Below are positions 53,290 through 64,000 of a DNA stretch of 64,000 nucleotides, one piece after another. The translations under genes were made by a program, and so were the position numbers. This DNA comes from Symbiodinium kawagutii (taxonomy: Eukaryota; Sar; Dinophyceae; Suessiales; Symbiodiniaceae). The notes under the pieces are model-generated. The model did no database searches. It was not told where the DNA came from and was given only the letters and a program-made list of their open reading frames with translations. The DNA is taken from contig VSDK01022269.1 in NCBI GenBank assembly GCA_009767595.1, forward strand, positions 66,855-130,854, given 5' to 3'. Positions within the stretch are counted from its first letter, which is position 1. Each line of letters starts with the position of its first letter.

Positions 53290-54380
53290 GATGCTGAAGG
53301 TTCTGATGATACTTAGATGGTTTTAGAATGGCGAATGATAATGACTGATAGTGGTTAACAATACTTGATGAATTGACAAGTTGATGAGGGATAATAATGA
53401 CTCTTTGGATCTCACGGTGAACAATCCGATGAGAACTGTCCTGATCTGTTGTGGTGATTGGTGAGAGCTATTCAGCGACTCCCATCCATACTGGGTCATA
53501 TAACTCCGACGTCACACCTGACATGTAAACGCCACCTCATTTCCACTGACCACCACATACAGCATGCCTTTCAATGGCGATCTCATTGGAAACTGCCGTG
53601 CAGTAGGACGCTAAATTTCCAGATGCTCTTTCGGTTGTTCATTGTAACAAGTCACGGTTTACCACTTGATTAACAGGATGGCTCGCTACTAGCCAATGGG
53701 CCCATGGTGACACAGATCTGTGCCATCAAAGTTTAAGTGTGCCACTTAAATATCACCATTTTGAGCGCAAAACAAAAAGGCAAAGATAGGCCATTTATGT
53801 CACAACTGCTCCGGACGTTTTGATGCTACCGATTGATTGGTCAATTGGTCGCCCCCAGGTTTGCCGTGGTTTGTGGCAACCTGTCTGCACTCCAGGCATG
53901 ATCAGGTGGATATCCCGACTCTCGTGGTTACTGAACATTTCAGGCCGCTTCTTGGGGATAAGTGCCGAGACCAAGCTTGTGAAACTGGCAACTACAAGGG
54001 CACACTCACCTGTGTTCAACTGGTTAACCACAGAATGGAGTGACTGGTGGCCTCGCTATGTAATATGAACACTTCAGGCTGACACCTTCCAATTGAATGC
54101 CTTTTCAAACATGAACAAAGTAATACTTTGGGATATTCTGTTTACGATTTCATTCGTTTACATTCCCAAGTCCGAGCGGCAGAATCTGCGGAGGTTGGCT
54201 GTCCCCAGCCTTAGATTCCGCTTATCCTCGGCATGGACTTGTTCTGTCAAGAAATGCCACGCAAAGAAGAAAACCTCTTCAACATAGATCCCATATCGCC
54301 TAAATGGTAGGTCTTCAACGTAAATCTGAACATTGGCCAAAACCCCCACATGATGAATCTAAGAACAGCCACAACGAAGA
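53290..54380. other. Host DNA without a supported gene
   Basis: Short frames on both strands; TGATGATTG-rich texture near 53240-53400. Confidence 0.35.
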
Positions 54381-54392
54381 CTGGTCATGGCA

Positions 54393-54545
54393 TCACCTGG
54401 TGGGCACTCGTCCAGTCCGCCGGGGCCCTGCCACCTGTGCTGCCCACTGCAACACCGGCTTCGGGCCCAAGCGATCAATCGCCAACCCTGCAGGGATCAG
54501 AGCAGCACATCCTGACGCGAGCAGTGACAAGCACGCCTTCTGGTT
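54393..54545 (-). other. Putative MFS exon carrying motif A
   Basis: The frame reads SLLASGCAALIPAGLAIDRL then GPKPVLQWAAQVA. AGLAIDRLGPKPVL corresponds to the G-x-L-x-D-R-x-G-x-K-x-x-L signature loop (motif A) of major-facilitator transporters, and it is the strongest single family signal in the flanks. Confidence 0.5.
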
Positions 54546-54569
54546 GCCTTGTGAACACAGCAGTTGGAT

Positions 54570-54659
54570 GGAACCAACCAACAACCAACAAACAACCAAC
54601 AACCAACAACCAACCAACAACCAACCAACAACCAACCAACAACCAACCAACAACCAACC
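54570..54659. repeat. (CAACCAAC)n repeat
   Basis: CAACCAACAACCAAC units. Confidence 0.9.
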
Positions 54660-55017
54660 GGTCTTGGTGATATCAACATGTTTTAGTGATTTTGAATCCG
54701 CTGGTACTGACAACCATGACATTAACCAGTCACATTCATGGCAGGTGAGACTTGTAGAAATCCTGTCGTGTGTTGGTGGCTACTGATCGGCCTGCTCTCC
54801 CGTCCTGCACAGCCCTGCGCTGAAAGCAGCATTCCCACTTGTGTCTTCGACACCAGAAAGGGTGCAATGGGGACATAGCCATTCTCCTCATGGGCGTTGG
54901 TGGTTGATGACAGCTGGCTTCAAGCTGGGAGCACTGCTTGGCCCCCCGAGCGTCTAGTACATGTTGCCTGGAAACGTGGAGACCAAGATAGGGGGAGGGA
55001 GGGAAGACAGGCAGACA

Positions 55018-55095
55018 GACGGACGGATGGATGATGGATGGATGGATGGATGGATGGATGGATGGATGGATGGATGGATGGATGGATGGATGGAT
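55018..55095. repeat. (GGAT)n microsatellite
   Basis: Uninterrupted GGAT/GATG tetramers. Confidence 0.95.
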
Positions 55096-55194
55096 CGACG
55101 GACTGACCGACTGACAGACACACAGACAGAGAGACAGAGAGATGGAAAAACAGCAAGCTAGACTGACAGATAGAGACAGACAGAGATCGAGGGA

Positions 55195-55402
55195 GTTCGA
55201 TAGAGATAGATACAGATACAGATACAAACAGAGATGGAGAGACAAAGAGATAGATCGATAGGTCGATAGGTCGATAGATCGATAGATCGATAGATCGATA
55301 GATCGATAGATCGATAGATGGATGGATCGATAGATCGATAGATGGATGGATCGATAGATCGATAGATGGATGGATCGATAGATCGATAGATCGATGACTA
55401 AC

Positions 55403-55467
<65 letters not shown>

Positions 55468-55580
55468 GTAGATAGGTAGGTAGATAGATAGATCATGATA
55501 GATCATGAAAGATCATGAAAGATCATGATAGATAGATCATGATAGATAGATCATGATAGATAGACCATGATAGATGGATC
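55195..55580. repeat. Compound (GATA)/(GATC)/(GATG) tetranucleotide array
   Basis: TAGATCGATAGATCGA, TAGATGGATGGATCGA higher-order units, a pure GATA block (55403-55480) and ATCATGATAGAT units. Long Ser/Ile/Tyr frames are artefacts. Confidence 0.95.
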
Positions 55581-55599
55581 ATGGTGACTAAGCCCCAAT

Positions 55600-56230
55600 C
55601 CAGAATCCATATGGATGCAAACCAAGCATCAATGTAACAACATCCAAAAATGACCAGTCTTCCAATTGACACCACCACGCGATTGGCATCTGCAACCATG
55701 GCGGTCTTCGCCCGTTGCAAATGCTGCTGGAGGCTTAGGCAAATGAGCCGTACATTCCTTGACTTGCCAACTGGTACGAATACTCTCACCTGGTAGGGTG
55801 CACATGATGGCCTGTGAAGAAGCGTGGTGGCCAGAAGTCAATTTCACTCTTGCTTAGGCTCGAGGTGAAAACATTTTCTTGAAAATGATGTGCTTTAGCC
55901 CAATGTTCTTTTCGATAGATTCAACATGAGATTGTTACTCTGCTGGATGCTACGGATTTGAGGTTTCGAGGTTTCGTGGCAATCTACCCAGCGCGAAATA
56001 ATCTGAACTCGTTTGGATTTACCCAAATTAGAGGGAGGATCAAAGACAAAAGTCTGAAGCGGGTGGACTATGACACCATGGAAGGCCATGTTTTCTTCTG
56101 CTGGTCATTCACTTTTCTCTGAGCAGCTGATGGCAGTTTCGTAGTCGTGTCCGCCCAATCCACTGTCAGAGTCCCTCGGCATGCTCTTTTGCACACCAAA
56201 ACTGACCCAGTTGATGAGCCTTCAGGTGGG
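55600..56230. other. Host DNA without a supported gene
   Basis: No convincing coding frame. Confidence 0.35.
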
Positions 56231-56233
56231 TAT

Positions 56234-56322
56234 GTGCCAAAATAGTGGTACCTCCAAAAACCAATAGTTCCCTAGCTAAATGATCATTTTTTGGTGGGTC
56301 ATGTTTTACCCTATTTTGGCAC
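56234..56322. mobile_element. Candidate MITE, 89 bp with 12-bp perfect inverted ends
   Basis: GTGCCAAAATAG at 56234-56245 is the exact reverse complement of CTATTTTGGCAC at 56311-56322. The interior (GTGGTACCTCCAAAAACCAA...) resembles the dispersed GGTACC family at 5853, 6380, 12286 and 42716. It is non-coding and short, as expected for a miniature inverted-repeat element. No clear target duplication was identified. Confidence 0.55.
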
Positions 56323-56362
56323 ATTCTCAGGTTTCTTTCTTGATTCGCCTAGATACTATGCC

Positions 56363-59300
56363 CTAAAGCTTTGACTTTCCAAGATGTCTATGACTGGCGA
56401 AGCGCATCATTCTCCCCCAAACCAACAGCGGCAGCTTACAATGCCTTCTCTTCCTGAAGCGTCTGAATGACAATACTGGGCGGCAGTTGATCGAGGTTGA
56501 GGATCGCTCATCTCCCGCAGCTGAAGAGGGATCCCAAACGGTTGTTGGCCATGGGACTCGCCGAGATGAGGATCCCCCAACAGCAAGATCTTCACCATGG
56601 TCACAGGTTTCCGAAATATCTGTCCCGCTACTCAGAAGTATCCAAAACAGAAGCTGTAACCTTTCAGCTTTCCCTAAAGTCAGTTTTCTCACCACTGTGC
56701 TAACTTCCCTACCAATCATGTTGTCTTTTTCGGAGAGTGGGGCGCTATGGCTCAGGGAACTCGGTGCCTTACTGCATAATCTCTGAGGTTTTGTGAGGGC
56801 GCTTCCCGAAACCAAATCCCCAAGGCATTTCTGATGAGGGCCGTGAGGCTGGTAGTTCAAGTGGAACCCGGTGACCCTACATATGTTGAAATGTTGATTT
56901 GTTCAGGCAAACAACTTGCCATTGTCGTGGTTTTAGTTTTTGCTTCTTCATCCACCAGAACTTCTGGACCACAGGTCAGATCACATCCGCCACTTTTTTC
57001 TCACCACAAACCGCTGCACTGCCGCCTGGTCTGTATTTAATTTCGGGTATCCTTGTTCGGATCACACCCTCAAAGACTTCCTGGACGCCATAGACATCAA
57101 ATTGCATATTGCACCACCACGGTAGACATGTTGAGCGTGTATCATGCTCAGCGACTGGGTACCTGCTTTGGGAGCCTTGCGAGGAGCCACAAAGATTTGC
57201 CTACTAGAAAATGAAGTGGCGACCAATGATGCTGAGAATTGGTTGAACTGCAAGAGGTTATGCTGAAACACTGATTGTGTAGTGGAAGCAATCTTTGACC
57301 AGAACGTTGATTCCAATTATGGAATCATGTTGTTGATATTTGATAAATCATACCATGTGCCAAAAATCATTTACCAGGCACAAATTTTGCTCAACCAGAC
57401 CCGCCATTGGTTTGGTTTGCTTGAAAGGTCAGGCTGAAACTGGAAGTCCTCCAAATTCCAGCCAAACTGACCAACCTAGATGCATAAACAGGGAAATCGT
57501 GATAATTACCTGTTGTTTTCCTTGATAACCACATCTCCTCTTCGTTGGTCACAGTTGTGGAATGTTGTGGACAGGTGCCAGCCAACCTTATGGCAAACTG
57601 ATCACCAACCGATACCGTGTCGCCGTGGTGCTGTTCAGGCACAGGGGGAGCCCAACTTTCAGCTTTCAGCCCTCCCTGCGCAAGAGTCAGTGGCAGCAAG
57701 TGGACACCTCACCAGGTCAAATTATATATGGGATTTCTGCAAGCAACTTGGCTAGCATAATTCCCACCAAAACGTATGGATCACTGAACATAAAATTGTG
57801 GTGAACATATGCATGCGAGGACAAAGTCATGAAGTATATCCAAGTGGTAAAGGATTTCATGCGAACAATATGACCAAGCATGTCATGACGAGGTTCAAAC
57901 CTTTGACTGATGCTGCGCATTATTCATATCCCCTATTTACAGGATACTGGCTGGGGTGGGGATTTACAGGATACTGGCTGCTATGGTATCCACTGATCAA
58001 TGGTTTTTCATTTATATTTTCCAGATATCGCGTTTGAATCCCGGCTTGGGTAGGAGAAACGAGGAGAGAAACAGGAGGGTTGTTTACAAATACAGGCAAA
58101 CAAGGGCGTTATGAGTTTCGTCTCACCAAGGTGACATTGGAGATTCAAGACTTCAATACTGCAAACTGGAGACTCAAATGGAAGCATCTTTTGGCGCAAT
58201 GTGGAAGCGGTGGCATACAAATAGACCATGCACGGACCGTATCAAACTGTATCAATATAACTCTTTGTTTGTGAGAAACCTCCAGTTCCAATTGAATATT
58301 CACAGACTGCGAAGCATCTGGGACGGTCAAAAGTTGTTGCCCTAAATGGGCAGGACAGATTTCAGCAGAGCATCTGATCCGAACTCATGATCGAACAAAA
58401 AACGACGCCCCGCAATCCGTCAAACTTGGTGTATCAGAATCGCCTATCTGTTCTCTTCAAACCACACTTTCACTCTTTCACTTTTGAAGAAAATGATTGG
58501 AAGACCCTCTTGTGATCGGGTCATTCACTGTTTCACCACATCGTTTTTCACAGGGGGCAGGGGGCCATGGGGATCTGACATAATGGGAGATTGTTCAGAG
58601 ATGCCTCGCGTCCGTGACCACTGGTTTGTTTTCATCCTGGTTATAGGTGCGATGATAAGGGCTAATAATGTTTACTACAAACTGGTCAATAGTGGTTCAT
58701 ACACTGGCTAAGGGCTAACACTGGCTAGCGGCTGATATCGGCTGACAAATACCCCGCTTTCTGAGTCTAGTTCTGAAGAGGCTTCCAATTTTTACAACTT
58801 GTATCATATCCCATCAAGAAGGATGAACCATCAACTTGGCTGGCCACTGGCACATGAGCCCCTTGCTTGGCAAGGATGGAAACTCGGTCCTTTGCCTTGA
58901 AGGTGAGAACACTGCTGTTCCGAGTTCATGGATTAAAATTTCTAATAAAAAACAATAAGCTGTTGACCAGTGATTATAGTGCGATCCCATACTTACAATC
59001 AACCCGTTTTTGGTCGCTCACCCTTCTTAGGGGTGGCAAAGTGAGTTGCACACCCAGTAGCTAATTAAACTGCTTTGTGTAGTTTCTAAAAATGGATTGC
59101 AAAAAATCCCCTGTAAAGCAGGCAGCACTCCGGTACCAACTAAAATTCTGTGGACCTAAATTGATGTGCCAAAGGTACCGTGCCTGGTCACATATGATCA
59201 TGCTCCGCACTCAAGCATATAATCCCTGGGTGAAGTCACTGAATATACCAAGGATTACCAATGGGATTGTAGTCCCCGATCTTCGAAATGCCATAGCAGG

Positions 59301-60370
59301 AAAGTAGAACTTCTGGCAAGTGATTTGCCCTGTAGGGATGGAGAATGACGAACTAGGAACTCCACTTTGGGCTGCCAAAAAAAGAATGCTCCCTGCGGTG
59401 TCGCCAAACCAACTGAACACCCAGTATGTAGATTGCAATTTGAGTAACTGTGAATCATGCCAATATTTTGGTCAATGCTGGAGAAACCACTGAAGCCATG
59501 CTATGGTCATGCAAAATATTGGCACCCAGTCTGTTTCAAGTCATTAACATTGACCATAACTGTGCCATAGCTCATAGCTCCTGTGTCTTAAAGGATTCGA
59601 GTGTGAGCCCAGTTCTCACCTCGACGGCAGAGACCTTGCCTGGAAAGCTGTTCCCTACCAGGCACTGGTTGCTCTGGGGCTACACCAGCCACAGCTTCGA
59701 GACAGAAAGATTTCTGGTTCAGGTTTCATGCTGTACAAACAAAGTAGTTGAAAATCCAGAATTTTCCAGCACTTTTATTTTTTAGAAACAACTAGTTGTC
59801 GAATTCTTCGAAAGTCACTCCTGCTATACCATTTTTCAATGCGAAGCACTCGGCGTAGATCCAGCCCCAGAGAGGTAGCCAGAAAAAAGAGAGCCACAGT
59901 CACTGGCGGCATTCCCAGAGGGTCGTGGTGGCTAGAAGAAACTGGCCTCGCAGCAGCGCATCAGGAGAGCAACAAATGGGACCCAGCACATGGCTCATCA
60001 CATGGTTTCCCTGGAAGTTGCCATAACATGAAATAGAAATCATTGAAGAATTCCTGAGTCATGAGAACAGCATAAATTGATTTCGAGCCAAATACTGGCA
60101 CTGAATCCTGATGACTGTTCTATCGGATCGCTGTCAGTACCAGTGGTGCTTTTGAAATTCCATGCCATCATTCCTGTGGTTTAGTTCTTCACCAGTTGGT
60201 AGTTCGTGGTCGTTGTAGTACCCCCAGAATGAAACCATCTGCTCTATCATCTGCTGCAAACTGCTGGAGACGGCCCACCCGAAACCAACAAAGCCGCCAT
60301 GCGTTCGCCACGCGACCCCGGGCATCCTGCGGTCGTTAGCCACCCGAAATCCTGCTGAGATCCCAACCAT
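56363..60370. other. Host DNA without confidently supported genes
   Basis: The minus frame 56363-56860 is open for 165 codons, but another minus frame across it (56407-56604, VKILLLGDPHLGES) is equally protein-like, so I cannot choose. The rest holds only short frames. Confidence 0.3.
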
Positions 60371-60404
60371 TTACTGGTGGCACATCCGTATTTACATCTA
60401 TATA

Positions 60405-60440
60405 TATTTTAAAAAAAAAAATATATATATATATATATGT
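60405..60440. repeat. Poly-A / (AT)n tract
   Basis: An A-rich run followed by ATATATATAT. Confidence 0.9.
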
Positions 60441-60544
60441 ATATAGTCCATACTCTTGGTTCCATCAATCCCTGATCTCGCAATCCTTCATGCTGACCCT
60501 ATCATTCACCAACCTACCATCCCAACGACCCAACGACCCAACAG

Positions 60545-60720
60545 ACCCAGGACCGCTCCCTGACCGCTCCACCTGCACCAGGTCCACGTACTTCCGACAG
60601 GTCTGGGCGGTGGCGAACACCAGCACCACCGCAGCCAGTCGCAGCACCAGCGAGGCGAAGGCCTGCGAACCGATGCCGCCATCCCAGCCTCGGCACCAGG
60701 ACCACCGCAGGGGTGACTCA
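60545..60720 (-). other. Putative transporter exon
   Basis: The frame reads SQAFASLVLRLAAVVLVFAT then AQTCRKYVDLVQVERSGSG: one membrane helix followed by a charged tail, in a GC-rich island. Confidence 0.35.
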
Positions 60721-61191
60721 TGGTGGCGGAAGGATGCTGATGGATGTTGATGTTGAGGGATGCTGATGGATGTTGATGGACCTTGGTGGTTTTTGAAGCA
60801 CAGTAAGCAACAAGAGGATTGAAACAAATTGATACGAGCAACAATAGGGATATACCAACAGTGGCTGCAAACAGTGATGATGTCATCTTGGACAAACAAA
60901 ATGGGGTGGCGGTCACTCAAATAACTTGAAGCCCGTTCGAAGTTCGATGGTTTGGGATAGAGCCTGGACATTCTCTGCAAGAAAATCATCTTTTGTTCAG
61001 GGTGTAAATCCGAACGATTCGGCGAAATCCCCATCGGGCAAAGCTACAGTTTTCGCTTGTGGCTAGACCTAAACCTCCACCCCAAAAGCCATTCCAAATT
61101 TGAAAAGAAGCATATCTCAAAATGCAGTGCAGCTCAGTATAGCTGCGTCACCGTGTGTTATACATCCACTTCCCGTGGCAGCAGCTGTCAC

Positions 61192-61387
61192 CTTGGCACA
61201 TCGACAGTGCAATGGTCCACTGCTTGGCCCCTCCCCTGGGCACCAAGGAACCCCGTCCGTCCTCTGGCATCTCTTCGGCCGACGGCTCCGGAGGTGGCGG
61301 CGGCTTGATGACACTGACGCGTGGGCTGTCGAAATGATGTCGCCTGAGGGACTGGCTGACAGCTTCACCGGCACCAGAACGATTCAA
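61192..61387 (-). other. Putative exon, cytosolic loop then start of a membrane helix
   Basis: The frame reads SVIKPPPPPEPSAEEMPEDG then RGSLVPRGGAKQWTIALSMC and ends at a donor-like CCAAG|GTGACAG. A Pro/Glu-rich loop followed by QWTIALSM suits the central loop of a 12-helix transporter. Confidence 0.4.
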
Positions 61388-61493
61388 CCTCTACAGGTGC
61401 ATGCGGTTGTTCTGAGTTATTTTTTCTACTTCCTTTTTCTTGATGTTCTTCTTCACTGCCTTTGTGTTCTTCTTCTTCCTTTGTGTTCTTGGT

Positions 61494-61580
61494 GCTGTTG
61501 TTGCTGTTGCTGTTGATGTTGCTGCTGTTGCTGCTGCTGTTGCTGCTGCTGTTGCTGCTGCTGTTGGTGTTGCTGCTGAT
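61494..61580. repeat. (GTTGCTGCT)n trinucleotide-based repeat
   Basis: GCT/GTT triplets; poly-Leu and poly-Gln frames are artefacts. Confidence 0.9.
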
Positions 61581-61871
61581 TGGCGTTGTTTTTGTTCTGA
61601 GATTGACTTTTGAGGGTCAGGCTGTCAAAACTGGAACCTCCCATCGTTATAGTTGGATTTCCAAGTTGCGAATCTTGAAATGGATGAAACGGCTCAGCGT
61701 AAGGGCTTGGATTTTCGGGTTCGGTGGCTCTAGAAAACAATCTCAAGTTTGCCTCTTCCCATGCTGCCTCACGGTGCATCCATTTCAATCGTCTCCTGTA
61801 TATCGCTCTAACTTCTCAAGGTTTCTTGCCAGTTTTCATGCAGTCGTATGTGGTACACACACACACACATG

Positions 61872-62265
61872 TTTGCATGCACGTTTGTGTTTCTTTCTCA
61901 TATCTAGACATAGCTAGTCACATACGTACATACATTACATTACATTACATTACATTACATTACATTACATTACATTACATTACATTACATTACATTACAT
62001 TACATTACATTACATTACATTACATTACATTACATTACATTACATTACATTACATTACATTACATTACATTACATTACATTACATTACATTACATTACAT
62101 TACATTACATTACATTACATTACATTACATTACATTACATTACATTATTTGCATGCACGTTTGTGTTTCTTTCTCATATCTAGACATAGCTAGTCACATA
62201 CGTACATACATTACATTACATTACATTACATTACATTACATTACATTACATTACATTACATACGT
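61872..62265. repeat. (TTACA)n pentanucleotide arrays within a duplicated flank
   Basis: A block of about 60 bp starting TTTGCATGCACG occurs at 61872 and again at 62148, each time followed by a TTACA array (about 61933-62146 and about 62209-62260). The array plus its flank was duplicated as a unit. Confidence 0.95.
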
Positions 62266-62410
62266 ACGTACGTACATACATACATACATACATCTTGAAT
62301 CTACATCCATACAGATATATACACAGTGATGAAATACTCAGTTTCTCACACTCTAGACATATACATATATATATATGTGTATATATATCTAAATATTATA
62401 CTCCTTAGTT

Positions 62411-62600
62411 TTATGTGTCCCTTCCTTCTCTGCCAAGGTGCAACTTGTGGTGCCGCAGCACCTGCGACGACTCGGCGAAGTCTTCGTCGGTCTCCTCCCA
62501 GAACCAGGGCAGGCAGCAGCCCACGCTGAGCCATCCACTGCCCGCCGGGGCGCCTCGCTGGCGCTTCCTGCAGCGGAAGTGGAGACGGTGCACTCCATTG
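62411..62600 (-). other. Possible exon in a GC-rich island
   Basis: A minus frame reads SVGCCLPWFWEETDEDFAES, then SQVLRHHKLHLGREG: protein-like, hydrophobic then acidic. It is flanked on both sides by TA microsatellites. Confidence 0.25.
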
Positions 62601-62640
62601 CAATAGACGAATACATACAGACAGAGATATATAGATATGT

Positions 62641-63240
62641 CAACATATGTACATACATATATATATATATACACATCTATATATATATAATATATATTTA
62701 TATATATGTATATATATATATTTAATATGTGTATATATATATATATATATGAACACAAATCAACTCTTACATAAACTCTCCATCTTCATATCATGTGTCT
62801 CTTCATATGTACATACATATATATATATATACACATCTATATATATATAATATATATTTATATATATGTATATATATATATTTAATATGTGTCTATATAT
62901 ATATATATATGAACACAAATTTAATATGTGTCTATACATATATATATATATAGATATAGATGTGTGTGTGTGTGTATTTCAATACAAATATACATTTATG
63001 TATATATGAATTAAAATATATATGTATATATATTAATGTATATATATATATGTAAATATACTTGCATTTATACATGTATATAAATACATTTACATATATG
63101 ATATATGTATTTAAGTGTATATATATTTAGATATGTATATATATTTATATTTATGTATATATATATATATATTTATTTATGTATGTATATATATATATTT
63201 TATATTTATGTATAAATATATACATATATATCTCTTTAAA
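62641..63240. repeat. (TA)n-rich satellite with an internal duplication of about 118 bp
   Basis: The block 62646-62759 (CATATGTACATACATATA to GAACACAAAT) is repeated almost exactly at 62804-62919, and the TTTAATATGTGTCTATA end recurs once more near 62920. The remainder is TA/TATTTA-rich. Confidence 0.9.
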
Positions 63241-64000
63241 CAAAATATTATATGCACATCTATATTTAAATATGTTGATATATCTATACATCTCCATCTG
63301 TATGGCTCAGCGGTGCCTCTGGCGCACACATTTTACATAATAGTTGTTTTTTAACATGCTTGTTAAATCATCATATGTTATATCAATGTGACCGCCTGTG
63401 CATTTTCAGTAGTACGAAGAATAGTACTGAGAACTATCACAATCAAAGGGAACGCTTACTAATTAATGCTTGGCCGACTTTATTTTCATACAACCAATGA
63501 AGATAGCAAAGAAAAAAATACGGTTTTACTCTGGATTTAAAGCGGTGGTACTAATGGTAGCACAAAAACATAACGAATGTAATATGAAGTGTAATATGTG
63601 TAACCTATAGATTGGCTTTGAAATCGTGTTAAAATAGCTTATGGAAGCTCACATGTAGGCGGCCTCACTTCAATAAGCAGCAACTGCTTCTAGTTCAATT
63701 GACTACTTCCCCAAATATAAGTGGTTAAGTAGTAGTATTAGCAACAGTGGTAACAGCAATCATAGAAGCAATGCGGACACCAAAAACCCAAATAGTAGTA
63801 ATAATGTTTAGCAAATATGCTTTGATTGAGAAAATGGCTTGCGCACGTGATGAGCAAAGGGCGTGTTTATTGTTCACTATGATGATGGCATGGGTGATTG
63901 TAAATATTAATGGGGCAAATTGTATTTGATAGCGGTAAAGAATCTATGACATGAACACATCGTACTTTGCAAAATATTTGGTTGATATATAACAGGAGTG
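63241..64000. other. Host DNA without a supported gene
   Basis: AT-rich sequence with AGTAGTA/GCAATA-type words; no convincing coding frame. Confidence 0.35.

Noticed and set aside
55018..55500. Long Ser/Ile/Tyr frame of 256 codons
   Set aside because: Derived from GATA/GATC/GGAT tetranucleotide repeats.

Overview
The window is eukaryotic nuclear DNA carrying one complete, integrated Polinton-like virus (PLV / Maverick-like element) of about 21.1 kb at 19382-40519. The flanks (1-19381 and 40520-64000) have a mixed base composition. They are full of microsatellites and minisatellites, contain degenerate TTTAGGG-type telomere-like sequence (12600-13280), and show no compact gene arrangement. 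What coding signal they hold looks like isolated exons separated by kilobase introns, including several exons of a membrane transporter of the major-facilitator type on the minus strand between about 45.7 and 62.6 kb. A unicellular alga or other protist is the best guess. A dinoflagellate would fit the repeat content, large introns and an AG|G acceptor, but this is inference and no diagnostic host gene is visible.

The element is clearly more A+T rich than its flanks and its genes are densely packed. It is bounded by terminal inverted repeats of roughly 640 bp (19382-20030 and 39882-40519) and by a 5-bp direct repeat CCGGG on both sides (19377-19381 and 40520-40524), which is a candidate target-site duplication. 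Each TIR carries one copy of an 89-residue zinc-finger gene that reads outward toward the host. Just inside the left TIR lie two tandem-repeat arrays. Near the inner edge of the right TIR lies a duplicated GC-rich hairpin unit.

The left and centre hold mainly the virion module: a packaging ATPase (21637-22416), a fibre-like protein with a C-terminal S74 self-cleaving chaperone (23270-25816), a Pro/Lys-rich zinc protein (25839-26441), the penton/minor capsid protein (26555-27397), a class-3-lipase-like protein (27468-28325) and the double-jelly-roll major capsid protein (28606-30173). The right holds the replication and integration module: a DDE (RVE) integrase (33873-34827), a 1260-residue protein-primed DNA polymerase B (35351-39133), a DUF5754-like protein, zinc-finger proteins and unknown small ORFs. 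Two GIY-YIG nucleases (22711-about 23260, broken; 30239-30901, intact) and a cytosine methyltransferase homologue lacking its catalytic Pro-Cys (20366-20887) complete the set. I saw no adenain-type maturation protease.

Seven lesions (one-base shifts, several in A/T runs, one in-frame stop, one 13-bp tandem duplication) interrupt core genes while the rest stay open. The copy is therefore either a recently decaying provirus or an intact one with assembly indels. A shared ACTTAAAG motif 32-43 nt upstream of replication-side and nuclease genes, and an AT-embedded TCTA upstream of several virion-side genes, suggest two promoter classes.
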